Below are positions 26,020-31,306 of a stretch of 31,306 nt of DNA, in pieces; position 1 is the first letter of the stretch; each line of letters begins with the position of its first letter. The notes beneath the pieces were generated by a model that saw only the letters and a list, made by a program, of their open reading frames with translations, was not told the origin of the DNA and searched no databases. The DNA is taken from contig JAPMOS010000305.1 in assembly GCA_027972325.1 (NCBI GenBank), positions 1-31,306 of the forward strand. Direction: 5' to 3'. The position numbers and the translations under genes are program-made. This DNA comes from Paratrimastix pyriformis. Taxonomy: Eukaryota > Preaxostyla > Paratrimastigidae.

Positions 26020-26032
26020 CCACCCCAGTCGT
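26020..26032 (-). other. deletion junction in copy D
   Basis: Sequence equivalent to copy C 17968-18622 is missing. The joined ends share TGG, so a microhomology-type deletion is likely. It removes the RNase H His loop and last Asp, and the CCHC knuckle. Confidence 0.75.
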
Positions 26033-27589
26033 CCTTCATCAGCCTCTCCACCCATCCCTTTGCCACCTTACTGTCCGTGCGCACCTCCACGTTTGCATCC
26101 TGTCCCACTCTGATGGCTTCCAGGATGGCTTCCAGCTCTGCCTCATTGTTTGTTTGCCCTTTTCCCGTGCACCTTCTCCCGACCCGCACAGCCAGTGCCC
26201 CATTGGACAGCCGCTCCACCACCGCCAATGCAGCTCGCCGGTCCTTCTTCTTCTTGGTCGCGCTACCATCTGTGTAAAAAGTCCGCCACTTCAGCTCGGG
26301 CTCCTCCACCCGCACCTCCACCTCCTCACACTCCGCCCGCAGTGCCTCCCATCGCCTCCACATTGCCTCGTCCCACTTGCCCGCTCTCATCCGGCTCTTC
26401 TTGCTTTCCCCGTTCTGGTCCAGGTGCCTCCCGCCCTCTTCTTGTCGCTGGCTTCAACATGCATCCTCGTTTCGCCATCCCCTTGCTCGTCGGGCTTCCC
26501 TTTCTTGGCGGCCTCCCACCCGGCTCCCCGCTTCGGCGTTTCCTGTTCTTCGCCACGACCACCAGCTTTCCTCCTTGCCCCATCAGCAGCTTGTCATCTT
26601 CCTCTCCGGGTCTGGGATCCCGTGATCCTTCCACCATCCTCCTCTCTCTTGCCCGTATCCCGTCCCGCCCTCTCTCGGCTCTCCTCCTTTTCCTGTTCCG
26701 TCCTTGCCCTCTTTCGATCTCTTTCTGCCACTTCTTCCTCGGATCCTCCCTCGCCAACTTAACATATTCCGTCTCCACTTTGTTCCCCACACCCGCTCCT
26801 TGATGGCCTCCACGTACTGCGGCATCGTGCCCTTCCACTGAAACCTACCGCCCACAATCAGGTCAGCCACTCCTGATGCCCTCTTCATGAGTGTCTGCCT
26901 ATGCCGCTTGGTGATTTTGCATGGCTCTGCCAGCTCCTCCAGTGTTGTCGGCATTCCCCATTCCGCTTCCTTTTTCAATACTTCCCCATCCCTCACGATG
27001 GCCAACCCCTTCTTGTGCAAGATCCTCAACATCCCCGACACCACCCCGGCATCTTCTCCTTCGCGTGCAGTCTGACCCACTTCCCGGGGTTGTCCAGCAG
27101 CGGCTCACTCGTCGTCCACAACTTTTGCAGCAGGCTATCTCTTCACGGAGCATCACGCCGCACCCTTGTTGGTCTGCCACCCTGCCCAGCAGTTGCGTGA
27201 GCACCATCATGTCGTGCACATCCACCGGGTCCTTGAGACCCATCCCACCCTCATCCTCCGGGAAGAAGAGCACCTCCGCCGGGTCGCATTTCCCCAAGCA
27301 CCCACCAATCTCCCGAAATACTCGCGCATAGCGCTGTTGAAGAATCTCAAGGTCCTTCTGCGGCATGGGGCACTGCCTCGCCGTATATTGTAGGCACGTC
27401 GACACGCACTCGTTGATCATCTGCACCATCAACCTCGGTGGGACCTTCTTGTCCATCAGCCTGTGCAACCTCCCACACATTTTCTGGATGACCTTCTCCG
27501 TGTTGATCTTCATGTTCATCTCCTCGTCTATCCAAATTCCCAGGTACCGGATGGCCCCACCCTTCTGCTGGACCTTGATGACTCGACCC

Positions 27590-28453
27590 TCACCCAGGTC
27601 CAGGTCCGTCTTGCTCTTCACCCCCACACAGGTAGTCACACTTGGTCCACGACAGCTGCATACCCGCCTCCTCCACCTTCCGTCTCACTGTGTTGACCAA
27701 CCGTACCATCTGCTCCTTGGTTCGAGTGACCAGCATCACATCGTCAGCAAAGGCAAGGACTTTCACCTTCCTTCCACTATCCAGGATATACCCACCTTCC
27801 TGCTTTCGCACCTCTGCCAGCACTTCCTCCATGAATGAGATAAATAGCAGACATGAAAGCGGGTCCCCCTGACTAATGCCTCTCTCTATCTCATAGCTCT
27901 CCGTCAGCCCGAAACCCGTTATGACTTTGGCCTTCCTCCCCTCGTACAGACTATCCACATACCTGATGAATGCCTCCTCAACCCCCATCCGTCTCAACCC
28001 CCTCCTCAGTGCGTCCATGTCCACTGTATCATAGGCCTTTTTGATATCTAACGAGCACATGTGGAATTCCCTGCCTCCCATAATTTTCGAGTCAGTGAGC
28101 ACTCCCATAATTTCTGCAATTGGGGTCTCAATCCTTCTCCCTCTCAGAAACCCAAACTGCTCCTCCCCAAACACATTCCTTTGCACGCACCATTCTTGGA
28201 AACGCGACGCCATCACCACCTGCAATCCCTTCAAAAAGACCTGTATCAAAGTGATTGGCCTTCTGCCTGCAGGGTCACCAGGGTGTTCTGTCTGCGACTT
28301 CGTGGCCATGAACACCGAACTGACCTTGAGCTCCTGCGGCACTCCACTCCGCTCCAACATCTCATTGTATCTCCTCCCCAACCACTCTTTGATCTCTTCC
28401 CACAGGCATGGATCATCTCTGCCGTCACTCCATCCGGGCCGCCGCCTTACCAT
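27590..28453 (-). other. reverse transcriptase domain, uninterrupted (copy D)
   Basis: 287 residues in one frame cover the palm and fingers with all catalytic Asp residues and the intact QGDPLS block. This is the best template in the window for placing the LINE in a clade. Confidence 0.9.
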
Positions 28454-30209
28454 CGGGGAGCGCCCCAGGATTGTCTCAACATCATGCGTTGTGAGGGGCC
28501 ATGATCATCCTTCTTCCTGCGGCCTTCCTTCTGGCACCCGCCCCACCCTCGGGCCCACCGGCAACACCCTCCTTGCCAGGTCCGCCATGAAGTTCCTCCA
28601 TCCATTCTTCACCGACTCCGGATCTGTGACCACTTTGTCCACCTTTCCCTCCACATTCTTAGTTGCATACGACGTGACCGGCGCCACCCCGTCTGTCATG
28701 ATGCCCTTATATGCGCTTGCGCTTCCTTCCAACGCCCGATCCCTCTTCCTGTAGTGCACGCCTCTCATTTTGGCCAACTGCTTCTGCATTTCCCTCCTCA
28801 GGCTCGGGTCCCGCTCCGCCATCGCCATCCGTCTCAGCTTCTTCATGCGATGGGGCTCATAATCCCTGTCTGTGTTGGCCACGTCCCGGAACCCAAACAC
28901 CTTCCGCCGTCTCCCCGCAGGATCCCACTCATCTGCTCGAACGATGGGTCCGCCCCTTCTCCATCGCCTTCCGAAGCAATTCCGCCACTTTCTCCCGGTA
29001 CGTGCGCATCTTCCCCACCATCCCTTCATACTCATCCTTCCTCTTCTCCCGCAGCATCCAGGTCCGACGGACGGGCAGATGGCCACCTTCCTCCGCAGCG
29101 TTCCCGCCCATGCCGGCAACATGTTCCTCAAGTCAGTGACAACCATGTGATGGTCTGTGACTTCCTGCCATTGAACCTCCTCATTTCTCCACCCACATAT
29201 TGTCCAGCAATCGTGCCATCGTCCCCTGCGTTGCCAAGCAAGGTCCAGCCTGGCCTCCCCTTTCTTCCCCCTTGTTTGCCCTCCTCCTCCACCTTCCCTC
29301 CTTTCTTCTTGTTGCGCACGAATGTGATCTCGTTCTGCTTACCCACCATCTTCGCCGTGTCATACAGACCCAGCATCTCCTGCTCACCAACCTCCTTGGC
29401 CCAGCTATTCGCGTCCGTGTACACCACCACGCCCCTCCCTCAGCTGCTCCTCCGCCATGCACTCTTCCAACCTCCTGATAATGACATTCCTTACCCTCAC
29501 CTTGTCCTCTCCTCCCCAGTTGGTAGTACAGATTTATGAGCCTCAGGTTGGTCTTCCCCTCCGACCAATCGAGAAACATCAAGTAGCCAGGGATCACCTC
29601 CCTGACCTTGCTCACTGCTATCTGTAAGGTCCGCCTATACCCAATCATCACCCCTCCCTTGGGTGCCGCGTCCTCCACCACCGAGCTCCTCCAGCACCAC
29701 CCCTTCATCCACTTCTCCTCCAACTGTTGTTGTCTACCTTTCGTCTCTTGCAGGAGGCAATGTTGACCCCAACTCGCAGCAGGTCCGCCACTGCTCTTCT
29801 TCAGTCTGACCCCAACCCGCACGTTCCACCCGACCCTCATCCTTCCCTCCTCGCCGGCAGCCCCGCCCTCAGGTTGGCCTCCTTCTTGCCCTGGCACCAC
29901 TTCTCCACCCTGGAATTCCTCCTCCGCCTTCTCGTCATATGTCTTCTCGATATCCTCATCTTTGCCACCTGCCTCTTCTTCCTTGTCGCGTCCTTCTTCC
30001 GCTTCTTCCTGGCCTTTCTGCTCATCCGTCCCAGGGCCTAGGCACCCCTGAGTCCCCGTTACCGGGCGCACCCCGGACCCTCATGCTCCTCCAGGTCTTC
30101 ACCTCTCCCGCCTTACCGTCTCCCTCTTCGTCCCCGCCCCTTCTTTGCTCCCCCCTCCAAAAGCCGGTCCATCGAACGCTGCATTCTCGACCCCATCCCT
30201 GCCCCGCCA

Positions 30210-30885
30210 TAAAGATGTCGCCATTCTTCGTCTCTTCCTCGCCCACCTCCCTCACCACGCTGTCATCGAAGCGCCACCATGCCCTTCAATCCTCTTCACC
30301 GCCACCCAATGTCGCCCCCTCCTCTCTTTCGCAGAACTCCGCCGCCGCCTCAGGCGGTAATTCGTCGCAAGAACTTCACGGGTCCGGCTGCACCGCCACT
30401 GCGACTGGTCCACCTGCCGTCCCGCCGATCGCGAACCCTGAACCATGACATCCTCCATGCCCACCGCCCGTTCCTCCTGCGTGCCACCGATCGGCACCAC
30501 ACTCCCCGGCACCTCTTCCGCACCCGTCCGTCCGCCATCACCACCTTCCGGACCGCTTCACTCATTCTGTCACCGTCCCTCCAGACGCACCACCAGGCAG
30601 TCCCGCTCCCTTCGCGGCCCTCGCTCACCCTTCCGCATTCCTGACAGACGTGCACCACCCTCATCCGCGCTCCTGTCGGGATCCGAGCTTTCCTCAGCAG
30701 GTCCGCCACCGCATCCCCTGCATCCCCATCATGAAGCTCATCCAGCCCATCAATCCCCCTTCTCCCAGATTGCCTGCTCCATACCCAGTCCCCAATCACC
30801 CTCTCAACATCGAACAACTGCCAGCCCCCCACGCTTCCACCACCTGAGGGCTGTTGCCACCAACAACGGTGGCCCGACTACACAC
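30210..30885 (-). pseudogene. USP-like (C19) protease domain in LINE ORF1, copy D
   Basis: The same domain as in copy C, with complementary preservation. Minus strand: GHRCWW at 30874-30860 (nucleophile Cys box, frame disturbed after it), VVHVCQECGRVSEG (Cys-x2-Cys at 30646-30635, followed by VRKRCRGVWC), which fits the zinc-finger Cys pairs of USP fingers, then EGRHWVAVKR (His box, 30317-30294; the family has GHYxAYV) and WWRFDDSVVREV (30279-30245). Copy C supplies what D lacks and vice versa, so the ancestral domain had Cys, His, both Cys pairs and the closing WxFDD motif. The upstream part of ORF1 (30886-31306) is too broken to read. Confidence 0.6.
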
Positions 30886-31306
30886 GCCTCTGTACCTCCC
30901 GACCCCCGCCCCCGCGACAAGCCAACCCATCAACTTCCTCCAGCTCGCCACCACCGCCAAACAACTCGCCCGGTCGCTCCATCATCCCTCCATCAATCTC
31001 TCTCCTCCCCTTCCATCAGAGCCTCCTTCTCCTCCCGTACCTCGTCCTCGTCCGCCTCTTCGGGCCAGTCTCTGCCTGCCACTCCCCCCTCCCAGTCCGC
31101 CAGCTGGGATCCTGCCCCCACCCCCAAAGCCCAAACCTCCGCCGCCCATCATCCACTCTCCTTCCTCCTCTTTTGAAACCGCGTCGAGTTCTTACGCTCT
31201 CGATTCACGCCACACCTCCCCATTGGTATCTGTGTGAATTCCCACCCATCGATTCCCCAAATAGATTTGTTTGGTCCAATAACGATGTCCTCGCCTCCCC
31301 CTTCAT
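30886..31306 (-). pseudogene. LINE ORF1 middle part (copy D), unreadable
   Basis: Continuation of ORF1 toward its 5' end, equivalent to about 12.6-13.05 kb of copy C (Gly/Arg/Glu-rich). No frame stays open and no motif is recognisable. The element leaves the window here. Confidence 0.5.

Larger units (their letters stand above)
25393..30071 (-). pseudogene. LINE ORF2 polyprotein (copy D), broken
   Basis: Read leftwards from the ATG at 30071: a charged Glu/Lys leader (EEAGGKDEDIEKTYDEKAEE) in frame with the endonuclease start RMRVGWNVR; LLQETKG; YTDANSW (29399-29425, in another frame); TDHHMV near 29150; then the best-preserved RT of the window (27590-28453), with CSLDIKKAYDTVD, GISQGDPLSCLLF and FADDVMLV (27740-27751). 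The thumb region follows after the shared +1 junction. RNase H starts normally (FYTDGSAT, NNEAELEAI, RTDSKVAKGW) but is cut by the deletion. The methyltransferase-like region keeps FPEFRTPSKDD, LLIFANPEYNP (NPEY at 25589-25600) and IAIVPYGVGKPNR. Several frameshifts break it. Confidence 0.85.
25393..31306 (-). mobile_element. LINE copy A/D, main body
   Basis: Minus-strand LINE of the same family as B and C, with more substitutions. It runs from the C-terminal domain of ORF2 (left) through CCHC-deleted RNase H, RT and endonuclease to the USP-like end of ORF1, and leaves the window on the right before its 5' end. Its 3' end is displaced to 4755-5450 by the insertion of copy C. About 655 bases are deleted at the junction near 26024-26030. 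Confidence 0.88.

Noticed and set aside
25319-26023. Minus-strand frame with VCVCVCV
   Set aside because: It reads from copy D ORF2 into the AC tail and 3' UTR of copy C, so it is a junction artefact.
1-31306. CRISPR arrays, tRNA, rRNA, bacterial operons
   Set aside because: No regularly spaced repeats, no cloverleaf or rRNA signature noticed, and the intron-bearing gene and LINEs show that the sequence is eukaryotic.

Overview
The window is eukaryotic, GC-rich, and made almost entirely of transposable elements inserted into one another. I see no host gene, tRNA or rRNA that I can support. Three introns of 47 to about 68 nt in a DNA-transposon gene, a very long LINE with an RNase H domain, and LTR-type gag remains point to a protist, alga or early-branching fungus with a repeat-rich genome. 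The lineage cannot be told from this sequence.

Layout, outside in. (1) 1-1075: gag-protease remnant of an LTR-type retroelement. (2) About 1177-2567: copy 2a of a short one-ORF retroposon with an Ala-Pro hexamer repeat. (3) 2562-2636: cluster of inverted repeats. (4) 3303-4754: Ser/Arg-rich, coiled-coil gag-like remnant. (5) A long LINE on the minus strand (copy A/D) cut in two: its 3' end is 4755-5450 and the rest is 25393 to beyond 31306. (6) Inside it lies a plus-strand copy of the same LINE (copy C: 5451-6087, 10729-19419, 24884-25392), about 9.8 kb once its guests are removed. (7) Copy C carries two guests: a 5'-truncated sister LINE (copy B, 6088-10728) and a second copy of the one-ORF retroposon (copy 2b, minus, 19420-24883). 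(8) Copy 2b is itself split by a 3.96 kb DNA transposon (20599-24560). Each visible retrotransposition event has an 11-bp target-site duplication. The DNA transposon has none.

Three things stand out. The DNA transposon encodes, over four exons, a DDE transposase whose catalytic and zinc-binding residues match the order and much of the spacing of the RAG1/Transib core. The LINE carries two unusual domains: a ubiquitin-specific-protease-like (C19) domain at the end of ORF1, and a methyltransferase-like region (NPEY motif) after RNase H and a CCHC knuckle at the end of ORF2. The LINE and the one-ORF retroposon share a 3' stem-loop (CATGTTACCCGC followed by a TTCG-capped hairpin) with compensatory base changes, plus the same AGTATCAC start to the tail and the same TSD length. 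This suggests the LINE machinery mobilises the retroposon in trans.

Copies B and C are almost identical in substitutions but differ by many 1-5 base indels. Either the sequence has uncorrected long-read errors or these copies decay mainly by small indels, so frame breaks should be read with care.
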